Assembly: GCA_949987705.1 (NCBI GenBank)
Contig: OX465281.1
Span: 241,697,143-241,761,142 of the forward strand
DNA: 64,000 nt
Direction: 5' to 3'
DNA from: Thereva unica
Lineage: Eukaryota > Arthropoda > Insecta > Diptera > Therevidae
A model generated the notes under the pieces. That model did not search any database. It saw only the letters and a program-made list of their open reading frames with translations, and had not been told where the DNA came from. Shown here one piece after another: positions 1 to 11,912 of the stretch. How positions within the stretch are numbered: the stretch's first letter is position 1; each line of letters begins with the position of its first letter. The translations under genes were made by a program, and so were the position numbers.

Positions 1-175
1 TACTCGGTAAAACACCAATATACCTATGAACTACAAAAAACTATACATGCGCTATTTTTTTCCTGCCTACCTTTTTTCCAAATTTGTTCATGAATGTCAA
101 TCCCTTTTCAAGATCTCTGTAAGGTATATTCGAAAACGGATCTATGTCCGCCGTTACACGGGTCTATCCATAACT

Positions 176-310
176 TCTAGACTCTCAGCAATATTGTGGA
201 AAATATTGACGGTTTCCTTCTGTGCCACAGACAGTCTTTCGATGTCACCCACAGACTGTTAATAATATTGTGCAATTCAAAATATTGCACAATATTATTG
301 ATAGTCTAGA
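176..310. mobile_element. Small MITE-like element with ~23-bp inverted ends
   Basis: The ends tctagactctcagcaatatt and, read backwards from 310, tctagactatcaataatatt are imperfect inverted repeats. The interior contains a further AT-rich palindrome around 262-300. The same element occurs at ~11925-12069 in the second copy of the duplicated block, so it predates the duplication. It has no coding capacity. The superfamily is not determined. Confidence 0.6.
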
Positions 311-726
311 GCGGGCCAACAATAATCTATGCAACTCATGATTATGCATATTTACAGAGTTCCAATTAATCTAAACTGTTTACTATTAGTTGTTTGCATT
401 GTCCTTGAGATTTGTTTTGAAGATGTCTTTACCACAAAATGTATTTCCAGAATATTTCAATTTCACCAGAACTATTCCCACTTTTAGTTTTGTTTACCTA
501 ATTCTAAATGCGCCTTTCATTCGTCTTATGCTATTGTTGACACAGAACTGAAACAAGCAATTCTTGCAGAATTCCACAAAAAGGAAAAGTTCAATGCGAA
601 CTCAACCAAAATCTAGATTTAAAAGAAAAAAATCGTAAACTAAACCTCCGAACCAGGTAACTTAACTACGAAGTTGTTTGAAAAATTCCGCTGAAAAACT
701 TCGTCCAATGTTGTAAGTTCACTTAG

Positions 727-734
727 TATATAAG
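727..734 (+). promoter_or_regulatory. TATA box of the His-rich peptide gene, copy 1
   Basis: TATATAAG starts 32 bases before the A (759) of TCAGTC, which matches the arthropod initiator TCAGTY. This spacing is canonical. The predicted 5' UTR is about 53 nt. Confidence 0.8.
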
Positions 735-811
735 GATCAGTTTAGCCACCAGATAGTCAGTCAAAAGGTTTCTACTATTGGAAAAGTTCATAAAGTTTAT
801 AATTACACAAA

Positions 812-1027
812 ATGAAGATCGCTTTTATTTTTGCAGTTTGTTTCGTCCTACTAGGGTTGGCTTTTGCCCAAGGCGAAGGTAACCCTGCTCCTGAACAAGA
901 TGCCGGACCAGAGATGTTGTTGGAGATAGACGGACAAGGATATGACAATGAGGCTATACGTTTTCCTCGCGGAGGAGGACATCACGATCATCATGATCAC
1001 CATGACCATCATGGTCACCATTATTAA
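812..1027 (+). CDS. Secreted His-rich prepropeptide, copy 1 (71 aa)
   Basis: This is a single-exon ORF. Residues 1-19 form a signal peptide (MKIAFIF...GLAFA), with cleavage likely before QGEG. An acidic pro-segment follows, with the core LLEIDGQGYDNEAIRFPR at about residues 36-53, ending in the R-x-x-R site RFPR. The predicted mature peptide has 18 residues: GGG and then repeated HHD/HH units (10 His, 3 Asp). The ATG is the first one downstream of a well-placed TATA box and initiator, and AATAAA-type signals follow at about 1066-1077. The closest relative is the gene at 12574, which differs at 7 residues, all outside the signal peptide. The pro-region links it to the genes at 1248, 13296 and 53047. 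His clusters suggest binding of Zn/Cu or pH-dependent antimicrobial action (inference). I know of no named homologue. Confidence 0.88.
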   Translation: MKIAFIFAVCFVLLGLAFAQGEGNPAPEQDAGPEMLLEIDGQGYDNEAIRFPRGGGHHDHHDHHDHHGHHY

Positions 1028-1247
1028 TGCAACACATTAATCATAAAATATTAATAAGCGTTTTTAATAAAATAAAATTTTAAAATTTTTCGTTAAATAA
1101 TCACAGTTTTTTATTTGCATTAATTTTCAATAATATTTACAATAAATGTCTTAGATTTTTTAATGGATTCAGTGGCAGTGAGTCAGAATCCCTTTGAAAG
1201 TCGCATCCTCGATATCAGACCGATACTTTTTTCTCTACGGCATAAAA

Positions 1248-1580
1248 ATGCGTTCTTTGATTGTTTTAACAGTTTTAGTGGCTTTAGTTAGTGTGGTGTT
1301 CGCGTATCCTGCTGAGGAAAATACCGATGCGGATGTTGCTGCTGATGTTAAGGAAAATGTAGAACAGATAACGCTGGAAGTTGAGCCTCAAGGACACGAG
1401 AACGAGTCTCCACGTGCTGCTCGCCAGTTTATTGGCTTTGGTCGTGGCTATGCACCTGCCTTCGGATACGGATTCCGCGGTCATTTCGCTCCATATGGAG
1501 TGACCAGAAGTTTTGGATATCCCGCCTTTGGACCAGTATTTAGAACCGGAGGATTGTACCCACCACCTTTTTATGGTTAA
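1248..1580 (+). CDS. Secreted Gly/Phe/Tyr-rich prepropeptide (110 aa)
   Basis: The start is placed at the Met at 1248 because a signal peptide begins there (MRSLIVL...VSVVFA, residues 1-19). The in-frame Met 18 codons upstream adds a non-hydrophobic leader. After the signal comes an acidic stretch (PAEENTDADVAADVKENVEQ), then the family core TLEVEPQGHENESPRAAR ending in the R-x-x-R site RAAR. The mature part is about 52 residues, basic, and rich in Gly, Phe, Tyr and Pro, with no Cys (GFGRGYAPAFGYGFRG...). No clear TATA box is visible. The tandem-duplication breakpoint (1179) lies only 68 bp upstream of the ATG, so the proximal promoter is a junction sequence. AATAAATAAA follows at about 1616. 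Antimicrobial or structural secretion is possible; function is not shown. Confidence 0.85.
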   Translation: MRSLIVLTVLVALVSVVFAYPAEENTDADVAADVKENVEQITLEVEPQGHENESPRAARQFIGFGRGYAPAFGYGFRGHFAPYGVTRSFGYPAFGPVFRTGGLYPPPFYG

Positions 1581-1624
1581 TAAGATTAGGTTTTAAAGAT
1601 AGAATTTCAAATTAGAATAAATAA

Positions 1625-2642
1625 ATACTAAAACAATTTAGAAGGTTTGTTTTCACCGAATAAAGGACTATTGAAAAGGAACAGGATGTTAGTTCTTCTT
1701 ATATCCTTGTAATAATCTTAACACGGACAACGTTATTCTTTGTAAATTTCTGGGTCAAACCTCCTTTTGTCTGCGTTCACAAGAGTTTTTCCTAGGATAC
1801 CACAAGGAAGCTCCTATCGTACGGGCAGGAGTATGTGCCCGGATTTTAGAAGAATATACCCGCCAATTTTATAAAATGTCCTGTCTTTCAACCAGCCTTG
1901 TACGATATATTGACATGTAGCTATTAAAATTTAAGAAGGGTCTATCCAACAAGTAGATCTTTATCCTATCTGACAGCCAAGAAGCAACAAGGACAAAGTC
2001 TAAATGAGTTGGGTAATGTCGACTTGCCGACGACCTTTTTTCCGATGGAGCGATGAGAATCTTTCATCAGTCAAGTAGCAAAGGGGCGTGCGCTCAAGCA
2101 CTTGTAAGGCCCACGCCCAAACAAGAAACACCCCTGAGGATCCTCACTCAACTTGACTCAGAATAGTGCATCGTACGGATCAGCAACCTTCCGCCTCTGC
2201 TTTCTTTGTGAGAAATGTGGTTTCGACGAAGCTGCTACCCAATTCATTAGCTACATACATAAGTGCCGATGGTTGCGTCAGAAGGTGGACACTATTCTAC
2301 CGAGGAGCTCATGCCTATTGGTTCTAAGAGTCTCTAACCTGGCCTAAAAACTACCTTCTTATTATCTTCCATTCTCCCCCGTGACCGGCTTACGACAGCT
2401 TCACGGAACTATCTAGCTGCTATCTCTCCCGGCATTTCTTTACATTTCTCTGTCTCTGGTGGATGGCCTTCAGCGCTACTTCCACTTTTTTCCACATACC
2501 CTCCGACGTTATCATCTGGTTCAGGATATTCTCTGATGTTAGCTACACCTTGGTCGCTGTCTCCTACCCTGCTCTGTCCTCCGCCAACCTCGGGTAGCTA
2601 TAAGCGTCGATGAGCTAGACACATTTAGCCGGCTTTCCACGG
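1625..2642. other. Gene-free stretch
   Basis: I see no credible gene, RNA or repeat boundary. Short ORFs here have no signal peptide, family motif or homology I recognise. Confidence 0.5.
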
Positions 2643-3240
2643 TGCGCGATTTTGCGGACAGACACGGACGGTGCACCATTGTGACGCGGCCCAAGAAAAA
2701 AGTGCTTGGTTTTTACCAGACCCAGTGTTCCCGGCGGAGCTACGCACCGGTGCAGACTTGCCTGAGCCTTCACGGACCACAGCCGAAATGACCTACTCGC
2801 GGCGGATTCTAGGCACTGCTATAGACTTGCCTGCGAATTCGCGGGCGCCACTTTTCCCATGGTGCGCCGTCCGCGTCTGTCCGCAATATCGCACAACGTG
2901 TAAAGCCAGATTTAAGGCCCCTATACACGGTCAAATTGGATGTACATCGAAGGGCGGATGTACAACCAAAACTATCGATTGTGGGCCGGTCGGCCGATCA
3001 AAATTCATTGCGTTTATGGGTTTGATGGAAGGCTGGTTGTACATCCAATTTGACGGTGTATGGGGGGCTTTAGTCAAACAGGATAATGTTTTGATGGGTC
3101 CAAATCCGGCTATTGAACCTCCCAATAGTCTGCCTAAAAGGATCCCAGATGATTGGATTCTAATGAAGTAGACCGAACACTGGACATACACTGCACCTGG
3201 TCTGGTAAATACCAAGTGCTTTTTTCTTGGGCCGCGTCGC
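2643..3240. repeat. Interlocked inverted repeats (nested MITE remnants)
   Basis: Two inverted-repeat pairs interlock. Pair a: 2643-2680 with 2859-2894 (tgcggacagacacggacg against cgtccgcgtctgtccgca). Pair b: about 2683-2725 with 3196-3240 (gacgcggcccaagaaaaaag and its complement). The Harbinger-type MITE at 2915-3069 sits inside pair b. The order a-b-a'-MITE-b' fits one element broken by another. The long ORFs across this region come from the repeat structure and are not genes. Confidence 0.7.
2915..3069. mobile_element. PIF/Harbinger-type MITE (155 bp)
   Basis: The ends AGGCCCCTATACACGGTCAA and AGCCCCCCATACACCGTCAA (read inward) are inverted repeats that extend about 30 bp. The flanks show TTA on both sides (2912-2914 and 3070-3072), the 3-bp target site typical of Harbinger elements. 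The outer 14 bases match the start of the HARBI1-coding element at 62992 at 12 or 13 positions depending on the end. Nonautonomous. Confidence 0.75.
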
Positions 3241-5468
3241 AATGCAGCCAGAGAATTACTGAGGCGCAGCAGGAAGCAACACAGGATATTAGTTAGCTTC
3301 TGCGCCGGACGCTGCGTTCCAAATAACGCTGCACCCTGTGAATGTATGAGGACTAATGTGCCCTTCGTGTACTCTTAATATCTCACCAGCGAGAGCGAGG
3401 AATAGGATCTCATTCTTCCATACGGCCTTGCTTAATCAATCAAGGCATTGAGACACACCTTTAGGCAGGATAGATATCAGTTTAAAAGCACGAAGTTTAT
3501 TCTACAATATCGCTATTTGTAAATATCAGTCCTGAACTGAAGCATGACCCTACCATATGCTTTTGGACAAAGAATGCATTATCTAAAACTTCACAAATCA
3601 AAGTAAAAAGTAGAAGTTTTGTTATGTAAAAGACTAGGGCTTAGACGAAAGCTTTTTTGTACTTTTCTAATGATTGAGTGAGTCAGGCGAACTAATAGAA
3701 TTTTTTTCTGTAGAGGAAAAACAAACTAGTTGGGATGTGGGTTTGACCCCTTCGGTCCACATGATTAACTTCCCAGTATGATGAACGAAGATGGAATAAA
3801 CTGACTTCTTACAAAATAGTTATACGTTTAGCACTAGTGGAAAATTGGCTAGTATCAGAACTGATGACAAAGCAATCCCGAGAGAAGCTAGTTCAAATAA
3901 CTATAATAGTAGTAAATCCACAAGATTTTTCTAGAGAATTTGTTTTTCCTGAACGTTAGCAAAGAAACATTTCCTCCGTATTTCCGTGCAGCGAACTAAA
4001 GCGGGTGTTCAAATTCGTATTGAGCGTGCTGAAGCGCCGTTGAGAAACTGAGAAGCGAATGACTTCATTTGGAAATTCCAAAGCTTTCCGAAGATATTAG
4101 CAAAACTGTAACTGTTAAGTACTTGTCAGACTTGATCAAAAAGATATGAGCCTATATATTTTTTGAACGGAGTCACTCAGGTTGCTGTGCTTTACACCGA
4201 ATTAAATAATACACATTTACCTAAAAGATGAGCCTAATTAGGCTACTCTATCATAATTACTTTAGGAGTTATTCAAATTTCAGTAAATTTAAAAAAAAAA
4301 CAAAATTTTTTCCCTAATCACCCTGTATCTTAGTGGATAGTGGAGATAGCCGCCCTCTGTAGAACAATTTTTTTCTCCAAATATATCCAGGAATCACCCC
4401 TGAAAATATTAGCCGCCTACTCCAACAAAGGATTTATTAAACTTCTGATGACCTTTACAAGTCGGGAATGATAGAATATGAGTATTTTAACTTATTAAAA
4501 CGACAATATCTCAGAAATGGCAATTCCTACGAGAAAATGTATAATATATTTTTTTGTAGATAATCGCCTAATCTACAAACTTTGTAAACACAATTTTCTG
4601 ATAAGACGTACGGTTTAGCATATATTTGCAAAAAACTGATATTTTGACCCTTTGACCTTAAATAAAAAAGTTTGCAGTCGCCCAATCGCGTGGCAGTCTC
4701 TACAGCTAACGTATAATAATGTTTTTAACGGCTGTTCCAATTTTCAGCAACTTCGGAATTATCTTCCAATTATGGCGTTTTTTCGTCTATTTTGACTGGA
4801 CTAATATGCGGACGACCTGATAATGTACATGAGTTATCCAGACACTCCTACAACGAGACTGATAGGATATTGAAGATCACCGCTAACTAACCCCCAACAG
4901 CACCTCGAATTTCCATGACTAGGAGAAGAACTTAAAATTTTAGATCAACATGAATCCAAAAAACTGATTTCATAAGGCACGTTTAAATTTAGTATAAAAC
5001 AGGATCTGTATCGGAAGAAGACCCTAATCAAAATAGTAGTCAGATGAAAAAAAAACTGTATAGATGAAAATCTGGCTCTCCTATAAAATCCAAGCCACGA
5101 TAAACTTTTGTTCTTTCATCAAATATTTATTAGTTTTACGGCTGTCTATAAAAAAAAATTAGTTCTAAAGACTGTTCTTAAGTCTGAAGCAATAAATAAA
5201 TTTTTGGTTAAGAAAACAAGTTTCTTAAACAAATTTTAATCGGCGATAAACAAAAAACTAGTTAAACATCAATCTGGGAAGGAGTAAACTCACGTGAGGA
5301 AATTATACACTTTTCACAGTTTTTAAAGAGGTAGACTACCGTAGTGAGAATGAATTATTAGACTAATCGGTGAGGCACACAGACGAGATTATTGTTGGAA
5401 TCGATTAGTTTCGTTAAACATCTAAAGTTTTCCCACAAATTTGGCACCACTTGATTTTTTAATTAACT
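3241..5468. other. Gene-free AT-rich stretch
   Basis: I see no supported gene in these 2.2 kb. It holds one recognisable repeat fragment at 3722-3786 and otherwise unassigned AT-rich DNA with short ORFs only. Confidence 0.5.
3722..3786. repeat. Terminal fragment of the repeat also found at 57520-58290
   Basis: About 65 bases match the reverse complement of 58225-58290, including aaactagttgggatgtgggt and cttcccagtatgatg. Only this end is present here. Confidence 0.75.
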
Positions 5469-5478
5469 AATGGCAAAT

Positions 5479-8227
5479 GTTCCTCCTGTTCTAGGAGTAG
5501 GTTTTATGGTTAGCAAAAGAATGAAGCCTACCATTATCGGCTTTAAAGCAATAAACGAAAGGTTATGCTCCCTTCCTGTGCGAGGTAAATTTAAGAACAT
5601 CAGCCTCATAAACGTTCACGCACCTACAGAAGAGTCCCCGGATGATGATAAAGAAGAATTCTTCGAGTTAGTTGAACGGGAACTTAATGCCTGCCCCAGG
5701 TATGATGTAAAAATCATACTGGGAGATCTGAACGCCAAAGTAGGCCGGGAGCCCATATACAGGCAATATGTCGGCAACCACAGCTTGCATGAAAACACTA
5801 ATGACAATGGACAGCGAGTTGTAGAGATGGCAGCAAGTAAGAACTTGGTCGTTGCAAGTACTAGATTTGCGCGTAAAGATATCCATAAAGCCACCTGGGT
5901 ATCTCCTGATGGAGCCACTCGCAACCAAATAGATCATGTGTTGATAGACCGCCGCCACCTTTCGGGTCTGATGACGGTACGAACGTACCGAGGTGCCAAC
6001 TTCGACTCGGATCACTATCTTGTTGGTATGGTGCTCCGAGAGCGCATTACAATGCTGAAAAGCTTTGTATCCGCTGATCAGGCTCGAATCAACACAGCTG
6101 CACTACGCAATGAAATGGCCAGAAACAGCTACGGTCATGCATTAGAACTCGCCCTATTTCCTGGGGATGAGATGCCGGGCGTCGACGAGAATTGGACCCG
6201 CCTTAAAAATACTGTCATTAGTACTGCTGATTCCATCTTAGGCAGAAGTCGTAAAGATCGGAACGACTGGTTCGATAATGAATGTCAGCTGGCAACTGAA
6301 CGTAAGAATGCTGCGTACCGAGCCATGCAGCAGTCTCAGAGAACACGGGCACGTGAAGAGATATATAAAGAGCTCAGAAAAGAAGAAAAGAGAATTCACA
6401 GACGAAAAAAGGAAGCCTGGGAAAAAAATCTCGTCAGTGAGCTAGAACAGTACAGAGAACGACGGCCGCACCAGGCGCGGGAGTTCTACCAAAGAGTCCG
6501 CAGTATGACGCAATTCACACCACGTTGCACATACTGCAAGGACAAAGAAGGGAATCTGATCACCGATCCTAAAGGCATCTTGGAGCGATGGGAAGAGCAC
6601 TTTCATGAATTCCTAAATGGCGAGCTAACTGAGGATTCGGAGGCTCCACCGATATCTGATGACAATGCTATGCTGCCGCCACCAAGCATAGAAGAAGTTA
6701 GCAGAGCCATCTGCCGGCTCAAAAACAACAAGACCTCGGGTGCAGACGGCATCGCAGCGGAGCTGGTTAAATATGGAGGGCCTACATTACACCAAGCGAT
6801 TCATGAATTAATTTTGCAAGTATGGGAGCAGGAAGTGATGCCAGAAGACTGGAGAAAAGGCATCCTCTGTCCGGTACACAAAAAAGGAGATATCACAGCG
6901 CGCACTAATTATCGCGGTATAACGTTGTTGAGTACTGTGTATAAGATATTCTCCACTATCCTACAAAACAGGATGGCCCCATACGCCAGAAACATCATAG
7001 GCCATTACCAGTGTGGCTTCAGCCCAGGCAAATCAACGACTGATCAGATTTTCACCTTGAGGCAGGCTATGGAAAAATGTCTAGAGTTTCAAAACTCAAT
7101 TCAACACCTCTTTATAGACTTTAAAGCCGCCTATGATAGCATAGCCAGGAGGGTAGAACTCTACAAAGCCATGGGAGAATTCGGCATCCCCAACAAACTG
7201 ACAAGACTATGTAGGTTGACCATGATCAATGTGTCAAGCCAAGTAAAGGTATCCGGAACACTGTCTCTAGACCAATAAACATCTATAATGGACTCCGACA
7301 AGGGGATGGTCTGGCCTGCCTCCTTTTCAACCTGGCGTTGGAGAAAGTGATCCGAGATTCGGGCGTGACATCTAGGGGTACAATCCTCCACAAGTCCACC
7401 CAATTACTGGCTTACGCAGACGACATTGACATCATTGGAAGAACAGCAACAGCTGTACAAGAAGCTTTCACTCAGATTGAGCAAGCGGCAGGAAATCTGG
7501 GACTGCACATTAACGAAAGCAAAACAAAGTACATGGTGGCCTCGTCTGGAAGAACACCTAACATTGGTCCCACAATCAAGGTAGCGGAACACGAGTTTGA
7601 CGTGGTAAAATCATTTACCTACCTTGGGTCAATAGTAGCAGCCGACAATAGCATGGAGCCAGAAATACGCGCACGACTGCTAAAAGCCAACAAAGCCTAC
7701 TATAGTCTGTCAAGGCTCTTCAAATCCAAATATCTAACCATAACGTCTAAACTTTTACTATATAAGACGATGGTCTTACCCGTTCTCACATATGCATCCG
7801 AAACGTGGGTGCTTAGCAAAAAGCACTCAAACCTCTTGGGCGTGTTTGAGAGGAAAATACTTCGGAGGATTGTTGGCCCCGTATGTGAGGAAGGACGATT
7901 CCGGAGACTCTACAATGACGAGATCTACGAGCGCTATCGCGACATAGATGTTGTGAAGAAAATAAAGCTCGGTAGGCTCCGGTGGGCAGGGCATCTAGCT
8001 CGTATGAGTGAAGATGAGCCTGCTCGGAAAGTTCTCTGCGGTAAGACCTATGGGGTGCGACAGCGAGGGAGGCCCAACCTTCGCTGGAAGGATGGCGTGG
8101 ACCAGGACGCTCAGAGTTTAGGGATGCCAAACTGGATGACATCGGCTCAGAATCGGGACCGGTGGAGAGAACAGTTGCGCGAGGCCAGGACCGGATCCCG
8201 GTTGTAGAGCCGTTAAAGAAGAAGAAG
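5479..8227 (+). mobile_element. RTE-type LINE, 5'-truncated, one frameshift
   Basis: This is a non-LTR retrotransposon with endonuclease (EN) and reverse transcriptase (RT) domains. EN motifs run in order: INVHAPTEE, GDLNAKVG, RNQIDHVLI, SDHYLVG. RT motifs include KTSGADGIAAELVK, FIDFKAAYDSI, LRQGDGLACLLFN and the catalytic AYADDIDII. A C-terminal region ends ...RWREQLREARTGSRL. The RT frame shifts near 7270 at a short CT run (tctcta), separating the FIDFKAAYDS and YADD blocks; the second frame runs to 8207. The N-terminal part of EN is missing. The 3' end is an AAG-repeat tail. A 10-bp TSD AATGGCAAAT (5469-5478 and 8228-8237) bounds the insertion. The ATG at 5470 lies inside the TSD and belongs to the target, not the element. 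Not functional. Confidence 0.93.
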
Positions 8228-8237
8228 AATGGCAAAT

Positions 8238-10767
8238 AAGGTATAGTTGTTTTCAAACCTCGTGACATCCCGCGCATCTTCCCCAACTAAGCTCTTAAAA
8301 ATGTTTAAAAGCTCAGACAAAAGCTTTAGTTAACTCCTCCTATCAAATCACTTGCTGCCATGTAATCAGTCGCGACTGCGTACTGCTAAAGGGAGGTGTA
8401 TTTTTCTGGGACTTCAATGATTATTTAAAAAATTTACAAATTATGACTGAAAAACACCCGTTTTTATATATTTTTTTTATTTTAAGGTTTTTATATTTTA
8501 CACATATGCCACAGAAATAATTTGTAGTAATTTCTACTAAAAAATACGATATTTGTGTTTTTATCACTTTGATTACTAGATTTTTGACATTTTCCGCCAG
8601 TCGCAAGCGCGCTTCTGCCCGGGGAGGTTGTATTGCTTGCGGCTGCGGAGAACTCTCAATTTATGAATGAAAATGCTGATATCTTTAAAAGAAATTTTTC
8701 CAGCAATTCTTTTAATTTATTTTAAATTTAGGGATGAGAAATATTTAGCATAATTATAGTAAAATTATGCTTATTACGATGGATAAACTGACTTGGTTGA
8801 GCAGGAGTTTTACATGTATTTAAAAGCTCTGCTCAATACATATAAAGATTACTTAACTTTATTCATCCGGCATGCGCACATCCCTTCCCAAATTATTTTG
8901 TTGAGTTTTTTCTGCGTTTGTTGCCTTTTTAAGTTAAAAGAGGGGAAATGATAGAACAAATTTTATGAAATTGGACAACGAGGTGCGCAGAACCCTTCAA
9001 ATTATTTGTGTCACGGCGTTTGAAAACTATACTATACATCGTTTCTATATTTTTTTTAATATGATTATACGTTCCTGCTAACTCTTACTTTAACATTATA
9101 CATTGGCAAAGTTGTTCGTTTTTAAAATCCTCTAAAATATTACCACAGATAAAGGTCACTAGGTGCAACTGTGAACTTACAACTATTTTAAAAATTATCA
9201 AATCACGTTATTTTCACTATTTTTACTCTAAAACAGTTGCACATAAAGGGCTAAAGATTCTTGCATATGCTGTGCCGATAATGCACAAAAATTCAGCATA
9301 ATCGGCACAATACTTTTTGAGTAACTAACGATCTTTCCTTTTCTAAATTCTTAATTAACAATTGTGAATTTAAACAGATTGCCGAAAATTTAAAATAAAG
9401 AACACCAGAATAGTCCGCTACTAGCTTTGTGCGGGATAGCTTTAGGACTTTAGTACAGGAAAAATAGTAAAAATAGCGGAAATGGTTGGTTTTTGTTGTA
9501 GGATGGCTACTGAAAGGATTAATTCCAGTTTGGGTATAATATAGTTTTTGGTATTTGGGATCAATCATAACAAGAATGCTATGTCCGTATGGTTTTTCTC
9601 TCCAGTACATACACATTTTCTACGCCCTACAAGAGGTTACGTACTTAGTGTGGAGTTCCTGTGGAAGAAAGCATAGGTTAGTATTTAACTCGTCCTTTGG
9701 CGTTTTTAACAATGCTTCTGTATTGCATATGCATGCTTCTCTATGGGCCCAACCTAGATTGGTACTGATGACCATAGTACTGATCCGTACAGGAGGATGC
9801 GATGTAAGATCGTTGTGTACATCTATAACACAATTCTTGGCTTAAGTACCCAAGCATTTTCTTGCATGAATTAAGAGCTATTGTGCCTAAATATCTTTCT
9901 CTCATTCCTAAATATTGTTCAGTTTAGGGTTACGTAAAACACCTATGTGCTTGGCCGTCGAGATTATATGCCACAGTACTCCACCCAATTTTTGACAGTT
10001 AAAAGTTGGTTATTGAAGTGAAGAGCATTAGCTCTGGCTTTGCTGGGTTAACACACAGACCACTGCCTTTGGTCTATCTGGTCACGCTATTCACAGGGGT
10101 ACTGAGGACTCTTGATTGTTTGCCTGAAGAGGCCAGCCTCAGATTCCCATCCTTAAACCAAAATTTGGAATATCGCCTCAGGGCTGGGGCTGGCTCGCCG
10201 GAGGGGTCGTGGAGTTGAGACTGCGAAAGTACTACCTTAACACCGTGTACCAACACTTACGGAGCAGACACGGAATACTTATTAGAACGAGCAGGGCATC
10301 CGTATTAGAAACACTTGCGCGGAGGTACCTTGTTAGCCGCTTTGTGATCCTTTCTTTTAGTACTTCATGCTGAAAATATATCTATTGTCGAACAACCCCG
10401 CAATACCCATTTTCCATACCAAAACTCAGTTATGATTTGCAACAGTTCTATATAATTCTTTACACCAATGCAAACATAACATACACCATTCACACAAATT
10501 AATATAAGTTCAGCAATATTCAAATCAAAATATTTAAATCAATATAATCAAATCGAATAAATACCAATTCCTACCCATGTTAACTCACTTAAAAAACATG
10601 TGGGGAAGAAAAACCGGCCTGGTACCATGAAGTGCTTCCCGAAAAAGTTCAATTCACAAATTTTTTGTTTTTTTTTTTTTTTTATTTTTTTTTTGTTTTT
10701 TTTTTCACCATCAGGCAAAATGTATGCAAGATGGAAAAATAGCATGGTTCGTTACAACTCAACAATT
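8238..10767. other. Gene-free stretch
   Basis: AT-rich DNA with no supported gene. A homopolymer T-rich tract at about 10663-10706 is the only notable low-complexity feature. Short ORFs at 9293-9845 and 10006-10218 lack any recognisable motif. Confidence 0.5.
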
Positions 10768-11007
10768 ACTCGGTAGAACACCAATATACCTATGAGCTAC
10801 AAAAAACTATACATGCGCTACTTTCATCCTTCAGGGTGTTCATCCCCATCTTCCTGAAAAAACTGTTATCTCGAGCTTGTCAAACCCTCTGTAAGGTATA
10901 TTCGAAAACGGAACTATGGCCGCCGCCGTTGCACACACAGGTCTATCCATTACTTCGCTTATTGCTTGTAGGTTGGGAGTGGTAAAGTGTGGCCCCTAGA
11001 CTGTCAA

Positions 11008-11912
11008 CACGCTGAATTTCCGTGACTGGTAGATAAATCAGCTACCTCGGTAGCATTATTGCCGAAAATGGTGGGGCAGAAGAAGACGTCATTTTTTTTT
11101 TATGTGAAAGACTAGAGTCTCAGGAAACACCCTTTATACTGTGTCAACAATCTATTTTCTTCATATAGAGTGCAATGTCGAACAACAGCAGCTCTAGTCG
11201 GGGAAGGAAGGAACTATCACAACCTACCAGCGATATTTTTCAGTCCACCTACTCGGCTACTCCCAACCATTACTGTCGCGACTTTGACATGGGGCCGAGA
11301 AACAACTCGCTGGAGTGCTATACCTTCTGAAACGAGTTGAATCTCGTCAACCAACCTATGACATGCGCTTTGGTGGAGCGGGGAAGGGCTAAGGAAGGTT
11401 ATGACAGGAGGAATCAGTAATGTAAAGAGGGAAGAAGAAAGAATAAATAAAGCACGAAGCGCATATGAATGCCTGTCCCGCATATGGAAATCAACGCCGA
11501 TCTCAAGTAACACCAATTTGCGGCTGTTCAATTCCAAGGTTAAGGCGGTTCTTTTGTACGGTTGCGAAACATGGAAAGTCACCCAATTCATCAGAGGGCG
11601 CCTATAAGTCTTCATCAACAGATGCCTGCATCGTATCCTAAAAATTCGTGCCGGCCAAGAAAGGATAGACGACTAAATCAGGCGGAAGGAAATGGAATTG
11701 GGTTGGGCTCTCCTTGTGACGCGAAAACGAAAATCCGCAGGAATCCCGTTGAGTAGGAAGACCTATAACAACGTAGAGGAGAACCCTACTAGCAGAAGCC
11801 CCAACAACTGGGAGATCCTGGTCAGAGCTGAGAGCTGTCGCGCAAAACAGAGTCCGCTGGAGGGCAACTGTTTCCGCCCTATGTCCCATGAGGTATTAAA
11901 GGAGCGTAAAGA
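11008..11912 (+). mobile_element. LINE2 3' fragment interrupted by another repeat
   Basis: Bases 11008-11087 and 11436-11912 match the 3' part of the LINE at 55348-57366, including the encoded block RINKARSAYECLSRIW and the terminal aaagaagaagaag tail. Between the two pieces (11088-11435) sits a different sequence starting with a T-run. That sequence resembles 13815-14240 and part of 50340-50470 (shared ggagtg-tatacctt and gatcc-g-caaccacc stretches). The LINE frame is broken. Confidence 0.85.

Larger units (their letters stand above)
1..1179 (+). repeat. Tandem duplicated block, copy 1 (with the His-rich peptide gene)
   Basis: This block matches 10768-12937 in the same orientation. The first ~165 bases match 10768-10955, and 176-1179 matches ~11925-12937. 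Copy 2 carries about 960 bases of extra repeat sequence in between. The match covers an old MITE, the promoter, the whole coding sequence and the 3' flank. It stops abruptly at 1179 (12937 in copy 2), after the shared bases gattcagtggcagt. The left limit lies outside the window. Most differences are single substitutions, so the duplication is fairly recent. Confidence 0.9.

Noticed and set aside
2671..3242. Overlapping ORFs of 166 aa (+) and 103 aa (-)
   Set aside because: Both run through interlocked inverted repeats and a MITE, have no recognisable domain, and their ends coincide with repeat arms.
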